64,000 nucleotides of DNA from Salimicrobium flavidum (GTDB lineage: Bacteria; Bacillota; Bacilli; Bacillales; Halobacillaceae): assembly GCF_900156645.1 (NCBI RefSeq), contig NZ_FTOC01000005.1, positions 124,001 through 188,000 on the forward strand, read 5' to 3'. The notes beneath the pieces are model-generated. The model was not told the DNA's origin. It saw only the letters and a program-made list of their open reading frames with translations, and searched no databases. A program made the translations under genes and the position numbers. Position 1 is the first letter of the stretch, and each line of letters begins with the position of its first letter. Shown piece after piece: positions 53,684 through 62,467 of this stretch.

Positions 53684-54693
53684 ACATTCCTGTAGTCGCT
53701 AAACGGATTCTGCTTCAATTCAGGAGGGACAAACGCAGTGTTGCCCTGATGATAGTTGCCCCGATGCTAGTGCTTACACTGCTTTGGCTTGTACTGGATA
53801 CGGATGATCGTCTTGTGGAAATAGCAGTGGTCGAAGCTCCGGAAGCTGTTTATGAACAGCTGGCTTCAGGAAGAATGGAGGTTACCATCCTTGATGAAGA
53901 AACGGCACGGGAGCAATTGAACAATGCCGAGATTGACGCTCTTCTCAAATGGGAGGAAGCCCGCCCCATCCTCCTTTTGGAAGGATCTGACCCTACAAAT
54001 CATGAACTTATAAAAACAGCTGTTCAGCAAGCAATGGGGATGGAGATCGGGGAATCTGTCCGTGTGGACTACTGGCATGGAACGGAGGATATGAATATTT
54101 TTCATTACACTGGTCCTGTACTGATCGGATTCTTCATTTTTTTCTTCGTTTTTATCGTCGGTGGTGTATCATTTCTCCGGGAGCGCACGCAAGGGACACT
54201 TGAAAGGGTGCTTACGACACCGATCCACAGGTACGAGCTGGTCGGGGGTTATCTGCTCGGATTCGGTCTTTTCACGATTTTACAGTCGATTCTTATCGTG
54301 TTTTATTCCGTTTATGTACTTGATATGTATATGGTCGGTAATTTGTGGAGGGTATTATTCATTACACTTCTGCTCGCGCTCACCGCCCTCAGTTTGGGCA
54401 CGTTGTTATCTGCTTATGCAAAGAATGAATTTCAGATGATCCAGTTCATCCCGCTGGTAATAGTTCCTCAGGTATTCTTCTCTGGGCTTTTTCCGGTGGA
54501 AGGACTTGCAGGTTGGATTCAGCTCATCGGAAATCTGATGCCACTCACATATGGAGCGGAGGCCCTGCGAGGTATTATGCTAAGAAACGAAAATCTCGGT
54601 GATCTTCAGTGGCAGGTATTCATGCTTCTTGTATTCTTTTTAGTATTCACTGCGCTGAACGTGAAAGCGTTGAAACGTCACCGTAAACTTTGA
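53680..54693 (+). CDS. ABC-2 type permease
   Basis: Membrane subunit of 337 residues. One N-terminal helix (about 22-40), an extracellular loop of about 120 residues, then five helices. The conserved FLRERTQGTLERVLTTPI segment and the QVFFSGLFPVEGL helix are those of ABC2_membrane_3 permeases. Translationally coupled to the ATPase. Confidence 0.9.
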   Translation: MNIPVVAKRILLQFRRDKRSVALMIVAPMLVLTLLWLVLDTDDRLVEIAVVEAPEAVYEQLASGRMEVTILDEETAREQLNNAEIDALLKWEEARPILLLEGSDPTNHELIKTAVQQAMGMEIGESVRVDYWHGTEDMNIFHYTGPVLIGFFIFFFVFIVGGVSFLRERTQGTLERVLTTPIHRYELVGGYLLGFGLFTILQSILIVFYSVYVLDMYMVGNLWRVLFITLLLALTALSLGTLLSAYAKNEFQMIQFIPLVIVPQVFFSGLFPVEGLAGWIQLIGNLMPLTYGAEALRGIMLRNENLGDLQWQVFMLLVFFLVFTALNVKALKRHRKL

Positions 54694-54701
54694 CTCCGGG
54701 A

Positions 54702-54722
54702 TTTTCCGGTGTTTTTTCTTAT
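54702..54722 (+). terminator. Terminator of the ABC exporter operon
   Basis: CTCCGG / CCGGTG hairpin with a GATTTT loop, followed by six T. Confidence 0.65.
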
Positions 54723-54774
54723 CCAGAGTTTTTGTTCAATTTTGAAGAAATAATGACAATTGAACCGAATCTGA

Positions 54775-54824
54775 TTGACTTTACCCGTATAAAGAGGTAT
54801 CATCATGAATGATAATCATTCTCA
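54775..54824 (+). promoter_or_regulatory. Fur-regulated promoter of the siderophore operon
   Basis: TTGACT (54775-54780), 17 bp, TATCAT (54798-54803). TGAATGATAATCATTCTCA (54806-54824) contains the perfect inverted repeat GAATGAT-A-ATCATTC, close to the Fur consensus, and sits at the transcription start. Confidence 0.88.
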
Positions 54825-54851
54825 ACGGTAAACAGAAAGGAGTGCCTGGCT

Positions 54852-55697
54852 GTGGGCCATATGCACATCGATCACCTGGACGTAGGATATGATGATAAAA
54901 AGATCATTGAAAATATGAACGTCGATATTCCAAGCGGCCAGATCACTACCATCATCGGGGCCAACGGGTGCGGGAAATCCACACTCTTGAAGACGATTGC
55001 ACGGATTCTTCCGAAACAGGGAGGAGCAGTCACCCTGGACGGTAAAAATATAAGCAAGTATCCGACCCGCGACCTTGCCAAACGTATGGCAATTCTGCCG
55101 CAGGCTCCTGACGGTGCACCGGGACTGACAGTAGGCGAGCTCGTATCTTATGGAAGATTCCCCCACCAGAAAGGCTTCGGGAAGCTTTCGAAAAAGGACC
55201 ATGATATGATTGACTGGGCCCTTGAGATGACGGGTGTATTCACTTATAAATACGATTCGATCGACGCCCTCTCCGGCGGTCAACGGCAACGGGTGTGGAT
55301 CGCCATGGCGCTTGCTCAGGAAACGGAAACGATACTCCTCGATGAGCCGACGACGTACCTGGACATGGCTCACCAGCTGGAAGTACTCGAACTTCTGGAG
55401 CGATTGAACCGTGAAGAGGGAAGGACGATAGTCATGGTCCTCCACGATATCAATCAGGCTGCACGTTTTGCGGATAATATCATCGCCTTGAAAGACGGAA
55501 AAGTTGTCAAAGCCGGAAATGCTCACTTTGTCATACAGTCCGAAACGTTGCGGGAAGTGTTCAATATCGAAGCCGATGTCATGCCGGAGCCCCGCACGGG
55601 TAAACCGATCTGCTTTACTTACAATTTGTCAAAGGGAGCGAAAATAGATGAAAAAATTAATGATACTGTTCCTCTTGGTAGCGCTCGCCGCGCTTAG
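54852..55697 (+). CDS. yusV: Ferric-siderophore ABC transporter ATPase, YusV-like
   Basis: ATPase of the FecE/FhuC type, 281 residues. Walker A GANGCGKS (about 36-43), signature LSGGQRQRVW, Walker B ETILLDEPTT, switch VLHDINQA. GTG 54852 is spaced correctly from AAAGGAGTG; an ATG three codons later is possible. The last 50 bp overlap the binding-protein gene in another frame, so the C-terminal 16 residues are encoded within it. B. subtilis YusV energises several siderophore importers. Confidence 0.92.
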   Translation: MGHMHIDHLDVGYDDKKIIENMNVDIPSGQITTIIGANGCGKSTLLKTIARILPKQGGAVTLDGKNISKYPTRDLAKRMAILPQAPDGAPGLTVGELVSYGRFPHQKGFGKLSKKDHDMIDWALEMTGVFTYKYDSIDALSGGQRQRVWIAMALAQETETILLDEPTTYLDMAHQLEVLELLERLNREEGRTIVMVLHDINQAARFADNIIALKDGKVVKAGNAHFVIQSETLREVFNIEADVMPEPRTGKPICFTYNLSKGAKIDEKINDTVPLGSARRA

Positions 55698-56589
55698 CGC
55701 CTGTGGAACAAGTGAAGATAACGGATCAACCGGAGAAGGAAACGGAAATGAAGAGTCCTCCGATTCTTCGGACATGCGTACGTACGAAACCGAGAACGGA
55801 GAAGAAGTCGAAGTCCCGGATGAACCGGAACGGATCGTCGTTTTATCCTCTTATGCAGGAAACGTCCTCGAACTCGACGGTAATATTGTAGGGGTCGACT
55901 CCTGGTCGAAAATGAACCCTAATTTCGAAAGTCAGCTCGAAGGGGTCGAAGAGGTATCCGCCGATAATCTCGAAAAAATCATCGAGCTCGATCCTGACCT
56001 GATCGTCGGGCTTGCCAGTACCGAAAATGTGGATCAGCTGAACGAAATTGCACCGACTGTTACATACACGTATGGCGAGCTCGGGTATTTGGAACAGCAC
56101 GTAGAAATCGGTAAGCTGCTAGGCAAAGAAGAAGAAGCCCAGACATGGGTGGATGAATTCAAGGCCGATGCGCAGGAGACCGGAGAACAGATCAAAGAGG
56201 AAATCGGTGAAGATGCTACAGTAACTGTCATCGAAAACTTTGAGAAAGAATTGTACGTATTCGGTGACAACTGGGCTCGCGGTACAGAAATCCTTTATCA
56301 GGAAATGGGTCTGAAGATGCCCGAAAAAGTGAAAGAAATGGCTATGGAACCGGGATTCTATGCGATCTCTCCTGAAGTGCTCCCTGAGTACGCCGGAGAC
56401 TATATCATTTTCAGTAAGAATTCGGATACGGAGACTTCGTTTGAACAGACGGAAACTTATCAGTCGATTCCGGCTGTGGAAAACGGGAACGTATTTGAAG
56501 CAGATGCGAAAAAATTCTACTTCAATGACGCAATCTCTCTTCAGCATCAGCTTGACTTCTTCAAAGAGAAATTTCTGGGAGAAGAATAA
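55648..56589 (+). CDS. Ferric-siderophore-binding lipoprotein
   Basis: Extracytoplasmic FecB/FhuD-type binding protein of 313 residues. Signal peptide with lipobox LSAC (Cys19), an acidic Ser/Glu linker to about residue 42, then the periplasmic-binding fold (PERIVVLSSYAGNVLELDG, DPDLIVGL, VFGDNWARG). A hairpin behind it should raise its level over the permeases. Siderophore type (hydroxamate or catechol) cannot be fixed; YfiY/YxeB-like. Confidence 0.9.
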   Translation: MKKLMILFLLVALAALSACGTSEDNGSTGEGNGNEESSDSSDMRTYETENGEEVEVPDEPERIVVLSSYAGNVLELDGNIVGVDSWSKMNPNFESQLEGVEEVSADNLEKIIELDPDLIVGLASTENVDQLNEIAPTVTYTYGELGYLEQHVEIGKLLGKEEEAQTWVDEFKADAQETGEQIKEEIGEDATVTVIENFEKELYVFGDNWARGTEILYQEMGLKMPEKVKEMAMEPGFYAISPEVLPEYAGDYIIFSKNSDTETSFEQTETYQSIPAVENGNVFEADAKKFYFNDAISLQHQLDFFKEKFLGEE

Positions 56590-56633
56590 TCGATTTATTC
56601 TTCCAGGAATGCCATAACAGGTAATAAAGCAGG

Positions 56634-56659
56634 ACAGATGGCCGCTTCAGGTCATCTGT
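56634..56659 (+). other. Intercistronic hairpin
   Basis: ACAGATGGCC (56634-56643) pairs with GGTCATCTGT (56650-56659). No T tract, so more likely an mRNA-stabilising or processing hairpin than a terminator. Confidence 0.5.
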
Positions 56660-56720
56660 TCATTGCTGTTTGACGCTCTTTTGAAATCAAACGAATTTAT
56701 ATAGAAAAGTTGGGACATTT

Positions 56721-57704
56721 ATGCGTATCGTAATGTGGAGCACCAGTATCGTCGTGCTTGTTTTTTCCTTTTTCATCGCGATGACGTTCGGGGCGGCCGA
56801 CTCCGGGATCAAAGATTCCTGGGTAGCGATTACCGGCGATTCACCGGAAGGAACAGCGCTGATATTAAGAGAAATACGTCTTCCTCGGGAAGTGGCGGCC
56901 ATGCTTGTCGGAGCTGCACTCTCCGTTGCAGGAGCGATTATGCAGGGACTTACCCGGAACCCGTTAGCTGATCCAGGGCTGCTCGGGCTTACGGCAGGAG
57001 CTAATATGGCTCTGGCATTTACATATGCCTTTTTACCTGATGCGAATTATCTTGTGATCACGATCGGTTCCTTTATAGGAGCAGGTATCGGTATGGCACT
57101 TGTTTTCGGAGTGGGGTCGATGAACCGTGGAGGTTTTTCTCCTTTTCGTATCGTACTTGCAGGTGCTGCGATTTCGGCCTTCTTATTCGGTATCGCTGAA
57201 GGGGTCAGCCTCATATTCAAGATTTCAAAAGATGTTTCCATGTGGACAGCCGGAGGGCTGTCGGGGACGAGTTGGGGACAGGTGCAGCTGTTGGCTCCTC
57301 TCGTATTGACCGGTATTTTCATCGCCATGTTCTTCGCCAAACATTTGACGATTATGAGTTTGAATGAGGAACTTGCGATCGGACTTGGGCAAAGGGTGAC
57401 GAAAGTGAAATGGGCACTCTTTGTCATCATCGTGCTTCTTGCAGGTGCGGCAGTGGCGCTCGTAGGTAATATGGCGTTTTTAGGGTTGATGATCCCTCAT
57501 ATCGTACGTCCCCTTGTGGGACATGACTACCGAAACGTTTTACCGGCTTCGGCTGTGATCGGGGCGAGTTTTATGCTGATCGCCGACACGCTGGCCCGAA
57601 CCATCAACGCCCCGTATGAAACACCGGTGGCCGCGATCGTCTCCTTTATCGGATTGCCCTTCTTCCTATTCATCGTGCAGAGAAAGGGGCAGAGTTTCAC
57701 ATGA
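56721..57704 (+). CDS. Siderophore ABC permease, FecCD family (first)
   Basis: Membrane subunit of 327 residues with about ten helices. LREIRLPREVAAMLVGAALSVAG and QGLTRNPLADPGLLG are hallmark FecCD segments, and the ATPase-coupling GLMIPHIVRPLVGHDYR loop is near the C-terminus. The ribosome-binding site is weak (GTTGGGAC). Overlaps the next gene by ATGA (57701-57704). YfiZ-like. Confidence 0.92.
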   Translation: MRIVMWSTSIVVLVFSFFIAMTFGAADSGIKDSWVAITGDSPEGTALILREIRLPREVAAMLVGAALSVAGAIMQGLTRNPLADPGLLGLTAGANMALAFTYAFLPDANYLVITIGSFIGAGIGMALVFGVGSMNRGGFSPFRIVLAGAAISAFLFGIAEGVSLIFKISKDVSMWTAGGLSGTSWGQVQLLAPLVLTGIFIAMFFAKHLTIMSLNEELAIGLGQRVTKVKWALFVIIVLLAGAAVALVGNMAFLGLMIPHIVRPLVGHDYRNVLPASAVIGASFMLIADTLARTINAPYETPVAAIVSFIGLPFFLFIVQRKGQSFT

Positions 57705-58708
57705 TCCATCCTTCCGTACTTCGTAAATTCAAAATTTATATGGTCGTGTTCACCTTCCTGATCATAGGGACATCGGTCCTGGCGATGGCGCTCGGCTATT
57801 CTTCCGTCGCTTTTGACCGACTTCCTTCTGTAATCATGGGGGAGGGTTCGTTCAAAGAGAATTTCGTCTTCTTCCAGGTGCGCCTGCCGAGAGTCATCAT
57901 TACGATTCTTGCCGGGATGGGGCTCGCTTTATCCGGTGCCATCTTGCAATCCTTGTCGAGAAATGATTTAGCCGACCCGGGTATCATCGGCATCAATGCA
58001 GGGGCCGGAGCCGCAGTCGCTCTATTTTTCCTGTTCGCTCCACTTGAGCCGGGGACCTTCATCTATCTATTGCCATTAGTGGCGTTCGCAGGAGCATTGG
58101 CAACTGCTCTCGGTATCTACTTTTTCTCATTCGACCGACGTGCCGGATTTCAGCCGATTCGTCTTATCCTAGTCGGGGTCGGGTTTTCCATGGCTTTATC
58201 CGGGCTGATGATCATCCTTATTTCGTCAGCGGAGAGAGAAAAAGTGAACTTCATTTCCCAGTGGCTCGCCGGGGATATTTGGGGTGCCGACTGGCCGTTC
58301 ATCCTGGCACTTCTACCGTGGCTCCTCGTTCTGGTGCCGCTCACTTTCTTCAAGGCGAACCGGATGAATATTCTCAATTTATCAGAACCTATCAGTATCG
58401 AACTCGGTCTACCCATCGGCAGGGAGCGCTTCACGATGCTGATGATCGCTGTGGCACTGGCAGCTTCTGCGGTTTCCGTCACCGGGGGGATATCGTTCAT
58501 CGGTCTGATGGCGCCCCACCTGGCGAAGACGATTATCGGTCCGAGAACGCAGTTATACATGCCGCTTACACTGTTACTCGGTGGTTGGCTCCTGTTAGTA
58601 GCGGATACGATCGGGAGAAATGTTTTAGAACCGGACGGACTGCCGGCAGGAGTGATGACGGCTTTGATAGGTGCTCCGTATTTCATTTATCTGCTGACGA
58701 AGAAATAA
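57701..58708 (+). CDS. Siderophore ABC permease, FecCD family (second)
   Basis: Second permease, 335 residues. Same architecture as the gene before: QVRLPRVIITILAGMGLALSGA, QSLSRNDLADPGIIG and GLMAPHLAKTIIGP. The two probably form a heterodimer with the ATPase and binding protein upstream. Closes the operon. YfhA-like. Confidence 0.92.
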   Translation: MIHPSVLRKFKIYMVVFTFLIIGTSVLAMALGYSSVAFDRLPSVIMGEGSFKENFVFFQVRLPRVIITILAGMGLALSGAILQSLSRNDLADPGIIGINAGAGAAVALFFLFAPLEPGTFIYLLPLVAFAGALATALGIYFFSFDRRAGFQPIRLILVGVGFSMALSGLMIILISSAEREKVNFISQWLAGDIWGADWPFILALLPWLLVLVPLTFFKANRMNILNLSEPISIELGLPIGRERFTMLMIAVALAASAVSVTGGISFIGLMAPHLAKTIIGPRTQLYMPLTLLLGGWLLLVADTIGRNVLEPDGLPAGVMTALIGAPYFIYLLTKK

Positions 58709-58714
58709 TATTTC

Positions 58715-58750
58715 AAGCCTCGCACAAACAGTAGTGCGGGGCTTCTTTTG
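58715..58750 (+). terminator. Terminator of the siderophore operon
   Basis: AAGCCTCGCAC (58715-58725) pairs with GTGCGGGGCTT (58734-58744), followed by CTTTTG. Confidence 0.75.
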
Positions 58751-58788
58751 TAGAGGGACATTCCATAACGGTTTCGGTAGACAAATCT

Positions 58789-58815
58789 GTTTTTCCATTT
58801 CTGAAAAAAGGGTAT
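58789..58815 (+). promoter_or_regulatory. Sigma-B-like promoter of the deacetylase gene
   Basis: GTTTTT (58789-58794), 15 bp, GGGTAT (58810-58815). Confidence 0.55.
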
Positions 58816-58884
58816 AAAAAAAGGAACACGGTTCAGGTAGCAACTAGTCTACACCAATTTACAAAAAAAGGGGGGAGGAGCCTG

Positions 58885-60198
58885 ATGATCAGACTGAAAC
58901 TTGTACTCGCATCTCTTCTAGTGGTCCTCCTTCTGCTCTTATCTCTACTCGCCTGGGTATGGCTTCAGCCTGAGGAGGAGGTGGTGAGAGAAGAGGAGAT
59001 TTCCGGTTCCTCGGCTTACCCGGGGATGTCGATCCGTACATCGACAGAAACGGACGAAAGGTACCGTGTCTCCATTCAGGCTCCTGTGTTCCGGGAGGAG
59101 AGCATAAATGACAGAATACGTACGTACATAAATGATGCACAGGAAACCTTCCATGAAAAACGGAAAAACCAGGACCTGCGGTTACTGCTCGAACGTCCGG
59201 CGACTTTTTCGGTGTCCTTCGATATTCACCCTATTGCAGAAAACGTTCATTCGATTGTACTCAATGTCGACAGTTTCACAGGGAAAAGGGACCCGGTGAA
59301 AAAACGGGCGTTTATGATGGACCTGAAATCAGGAGAAATGGTTCAACCGGCGGACTTATTCAAAGAAAAAGGATGGGAAGAGTTGCGACGTATGGATATC
59401 AGTGGCGTGATGAAAGAAGAAGAGTTTTTTAAAAAGGTGTACATGACCAACGAAGAGCTCGTTTTCCTTGAAGACGGCGGGAAAGAAGTAACGGTGAGTT
59501 ATAGGGAGGTGAGCGGGTTGTTGAAGGAGAAATGGCGTTCTGCAGTCTCAGTAGAGGGAACGGAGAAAAGGGAAGAGGAAAATGACAGGAGTACGGAAGA
59601 CCATCCTGTGGCGGTGAAAAAAGAGAGTGACGAAAACCATGTGGCACTTACTTTCGATGATGGACCTCATCCGAAACACACGCCTGAAATCCTGGACCTA
59701 CTTGATGAATACGACCAGACTGCTACTTTTTTCCTGCTCGGAAGCAGAGTTGATTTTTACCCCCAGCTCACAGAAAAAATTTTGGAGCAGGGTCATGAAA
59801 TCGGCAATCATACGTGGACACACCGCGATTTGAGGACGTTGACTCCAGAGGAAATAGAAGAGGAATTGTCACGGACTCAGGAAGCGATTGAAGCTGCGAG
59901 CGGCTATACTCCAAGGGTATATCGACCTCCTTATGGGGCGGAAAATCAGAAAGTGAAAAATGCTGCAGCCTTGCCTTCCATACTGTGGACGCTTGATACA
60001 GAGGATTGGAAATCAACAGACACCCCAGCGATCAGAAAACATATCGAAGGGAACGTGGAGAAGGGGTCGGTCATTTTGATGCACGATGTTCAGGGGATTT
60101 CTCCGGAAGTATTGAAAGAGGTCCTGGAAGTTCTCGAAGAAAAGGAGCTGAAATCAGTAGAAATATCGAGAATGTACACGCACCCCGGAAATAATTGA
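58885..60198 (+). CDS. Membrane-anchored polysaccharide deacetylase, PdaC-like
   Basis: Cell-wall or exopolysaccharide deacetylase of 437 residues. One N-terminal helix (5-27) and a DUF3298/DUF4163-like domain (about 45-215) are followed by a Lys/Glu-rich linker. The NodB domain (about 248-430) carries TFDDGPH, the metal HxxxH in HTWTHRD, RPPYG and MHD near the end. The domain order is that of B. subtilis PdaC, which deacetylates peptidoglycan. Start ATG follows GGGGGGAGG. Confidence 0.88.
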   Translation: MIRLKLVLASLLVVLLLLLSLLAWVWLQPEEEVVREEEISGSSAYPGMSIRTSTETDERYRVSIQAPVFREESINDRIRTYINDAQETFHEKRKNQDLRLLLERPATFSVSFDIHPIAENVHSIVLNVDSFTGKRDPVKKRAFMMDLKSGEMVQPADLFKEKGWEELRRMDISGVMKEEEFFKKVYMTNEELVFLEDGGKEVTVSYREVSGLLKEKWRSAVSVEGTEKREEENDRSTEDHPVAVKKESDENHVALTFDDGPHPKHTPEILDLLDEYDQTATFFLLGSRVDFYPQLTEKILEQGHEIGNHTWTHRDLRTLTPEEIEEELSRTQEAIEAASGYTPRVYRPPYGAENQKVKNAAALPSILWTLDTEDWKSTDTPAIRKHIEGNVEKGSVILMHDVQGISPEVLKEVLEVLEEKELKSVEISRMYTHPGNN

Positions 60199-60219
60199 TC
60201 TAATTTTCAGATAAATACG

Positions 60220-60244
60220 GTTTGTTTTCCTCCTATACGGGTAG
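60220..60244 (+). promoter_or_regulatory. Sigma-B-like promoter of the channel gene
   Basis: GTTTGT (60220-60225), 13 bp, GGGTAG (60239-60244), about 40 bp before the start codon. Confidence 0.55.
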
Positions 60245-60283
60245 TGGTAAGAGAAAGAAAAATATTGTAAAAGGAGGAGGATT

Positions 60284-61846
60284 ATGAACAATTGGACGGA
60301 TCAATTTGCAGGCGTCATAGAACAGATACCTCAGATACTTCTGGCGTTTCTTGTTCTAATTCTGGGTTTTATCATAGCCGCTATCGTCGCCCGTGGGGTG
60401 CGCAAAGGGCTGGAAAAAACGAAGCTGGATGACAAACTGTTCGGTCAGGAAGATGGGAAGAAGAAGTTCGATAGTGAAAAAATCATAAGTAAGATTGTGT
60501 ATTATTTAATTGTTATCATCGCGTTTATCTGGTTTTTCAATATGCTCAATATCGATATGCTCGCAGAGCCGCTATCGGAGATGTTGAGTACAATCACGGC
60601 TGCCTTCCCCGCTATTTTGAAAGCAGCGCTCATTCTGCTCGTAGCTTATGTCATAGCGATTGTATTGAAGAAATTGATTGAAAGTGTAGGTGGTAAGTCT
60701 TCCGGCATGCTGGTAAAAGCGAAAGCTGCAGAAGACGAAGCATCTGCACGCAAAGCAGTCGACACTTTAGCTCAAATCGTTTTTTACCTGGTGTTATTGT
60801 TTGCACTTCCGGCTGTGCTCGGTGCTTTGAATATTGAGAGCCTCAGTCAGACGTTCACTTCGATGCTCGAAAATATTCTCAACTTCATCCCGAATCTTAT
60901 CGCCGCAGCACTGATTCTACTGATTGGGTGGTTCGTAGCTAAAATTGTTCGGGACATTCTGACGAAGTTTCTGCAAAGCATCGGAACAGATCGTGCTGCA
61001 GAAAGAATGAATTTGTCCAAGACGCTGAAGGGTACCAGTTTCTCCGAAATTATCGGTACGATCGTTTTCGTACTCATTCTCATACCGGTAGTTATCTCTG
61101 CATTGGAGACGCTGAGTATCGAAGGGATTTCCGATCCTGCTATCAGCATGCTTAACGACATTCTGTCGATGTTGCCTCAAATCGCCGTTGCCGTTCTGCT
61201 TATCCTTGTCGGGGTCGTACTCGGCGGCTGGGCGAAACGTATTGTCACCGGTATGCTTGAACGTGTAGGATTCAATTCCCTGATGCACAAGATGGGGCTA
61301 GGACAGGCAGAGAGACGGACAGATGTACCGAGTCTCTCGGAAATTGCAGGATATGTGGTACAGATATTCATCATATTCCTGTTTACAGTAGAGGCTCTTC
61401 AGGTCATTCAACTTGAATTCCTCGTCGATCTGGCCACTGGCGTCGCAGGTTATCTGCCTGCCGTGTTTGCGGCTGTCGTCATACTCGGTATCGGAATGTG
61501 GCTCGGTGAAGCAGCATCCCGTTTCGTGAAAAGTGCGATACGCACGCCGGGTGGGGATTCCAACGTTCTGGCGGCAATTGCCAAATACGCGATTCTCGGG
61601 TTTGCGTTATTCATGGCTCTGGACCAACTCGGCGTTGCAGACTCCATCATCAACTCTGCGTTCATCCTGATCCTCGGCGGTCTCGCTCTTGCGTTTGGAC
61701 TGTCGTTCGGTTTGGGAGGTCGTGAAAAAGCAGCGAAATACTTGGAGAAAATGGATCGAAAAATGAATGAGATGGAAGTAGAGAAAAAATCAGACGCTGC
61801 CGACCCGGACAGGGACGATTTTCCTGATAACAGGAACGATTTCTAA
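60284..61846 (+). CDS. Mechanosensitive-channel-like protein with repeated TM helices (CmpX-like)
   Basis: Membrane protein of 520 residues with several repeats of a conserved pair: a helix rich in Leu/Ile/Ala preceded by a LNxxPxIxxALLIL-type segment (about 103-128, 190-220, 295-318, 390-415). The C-terminal region (ILGGLALAFGLSFGLGGREKAAKYL) resembles the MscS pore end. A charged tail follows. Likely a small-conductance or osmotic-stress channel; gating is not shown. Strong AAGGAGGAGG precedes the ATG. Confidence 0.85.
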   Translation: MNNWTDQFAGVIEQIPQILLAFLVLILGFIIAAIVARGVRKGLEKTKLDDKLFGQEDGKKKFDSEKIISKIVYYLIVIIAFIWFFNMLNIDMLAEPLSEMLSTITAAFPAILKAALILLVAYVIAIVLKKLIESVGGKSSGMLVKAKAAEDEASARKAVDTLAQIVFYLVLLFALPAVLGALNIESLSQTFTSMLENILNFIPNLIAAALILLIGWFVAKIVRDILTKFLQSIGTDRAAERMNLSKTLKGTSFSEIIGTIVFVLILIPVVISALETLSIEGISDPAISMLNDILSMLPQIAVAVLLILVGVVLGGWAKRIVTGMLERVGFNSLMHKMGLGQAERRTDVPSLSEIAGYVVQIFIIFLFTVEALQVIQLEFLVDLATGVAGYLPAVFAAVVILGIGMWLGEAASRFVKSAIRTPGGDSNVLAAIAKYAILGFALFMALDQLGVADSIINSAFILILGGLALAFGLSFGLGGREKAAKYLEKMDRKMNEMEVEKKSDAADPDRDDFPDNRNDF

Positions 61847-61853
61847 GCGAAGT

Positions 61854-61889
61854 AACCTGATGGCCTATTCCCGGCCGTCAGGTTTTTTT
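61854..61889 (+). terminator. Terminator of the channel gene
   Basis: AACCTGATGGCC (61854-61865) pairs with GGCCGTCAGGTT (61873-61884), followed by TTTTT. Confidence 0.9.
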
Positions 61890-61924
61890 GCTCTGAATGA
61901 AGTGTGTAAGTGGTGAAAATGCAT

Positions 61925-61964
61925 TAAAAAACAGCGTCGCCCTAATGGTTGAAGGGAACGCTGT
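61925..61964 (-). terminator. Terminator of the 50-residue gene
   Basis: On the minus strand ACAGCGT (complement of 61958-61964) pairs with ACGCTGT (complement of 61931-61937), with an inner CCCT/AGGG. Five to six T follow. It lies 43 bp after the small gene's stop. Confidence 0.75.
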
Positions 61965-62006
61965 CTATATTGGTGGATGAGTTTTCATTTGCCCATAGAT
62001 GACCTG

Positions 62007-62159
62007 CTACTTCCGTTTACTGCTTCTTCTTAACCACTTACCACTTTTCGTCCGTTTAGCCCGGCGTGCTTCTTTCGCAACTTGCTGGTTCTTGGCTTTG
62101 GGACTATTTTTGAAATCTTCATCAAACTTTTCCCGGGCTTTTGCGTAAAGCAGGGTCAT
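62007..62159 (-). CDS. Small basic protein (50 residues)
   Basis: Read on the minus strand from ATG 62159 to TAG 62007. It begins MTLLYAKAREKFDEDFKN and ends in a highly basic tail (about 29-50: KEARRAKRTKSGKWLRRSSK). A strong GAAGGGAGG is spaced correctly before the ATG and a terminator follows, so it is very likely expressed. The composition suggests nucleic-acid or ribosome binding, or a small stress protein; I do not recognise the family. It lies between the channel and pyruvate-oxidase genes. Confidence 0.7.
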   Translation of the reverse strand: MTLLYAKAREKFDEDFKNSPKAKNQQVAKEARRAKRTKSGKWLRRSSKRK

Positions 62160-62467
62160 CAATGTACCTCCCTTCGAAAAGATGGAAAGGGCGGAAGAGG
62201 GGTTATTCTGCTTCCTCAGCTCTCGTCCGGAATTTGTGTTGTTTCTAAAGGGGAAATAGGAGAACCCGGACTAGGGGTTCCCTTTCTTATTCCTATAAGT
62301 TCCTCTAATACATGGTATTCAAACCTGAACCCCCAAAATATATGAACTTATATTAGTCTTTTCACCACCAGAAAGAAGGGGAGGAAGCATGAAATCAGTT
62401 TTAGCCCTCTTCCATATGACGACAAGGAAGGGATAATGGTTATCTGATTACTATTTTTCAATGTTTA
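62160..62467. other. Intergenic, nothing certain
   Basis: About 300 bases. AAGGGGAGGAAGC precedes an ATG at 62390 that opens only 14 codons; not called. CCCGGACTAGGGG near 62266 is a small imperfect hairpin. Promoter of the small minus-strand gene not identified. Confidence 0.35.

Noticed and set aside
62390-62434. A 14-codon open frame with a very good Shine-Dalgarno
   Set aside because: Too short, no downstream plus-strand gene for it to lead into and no other support.
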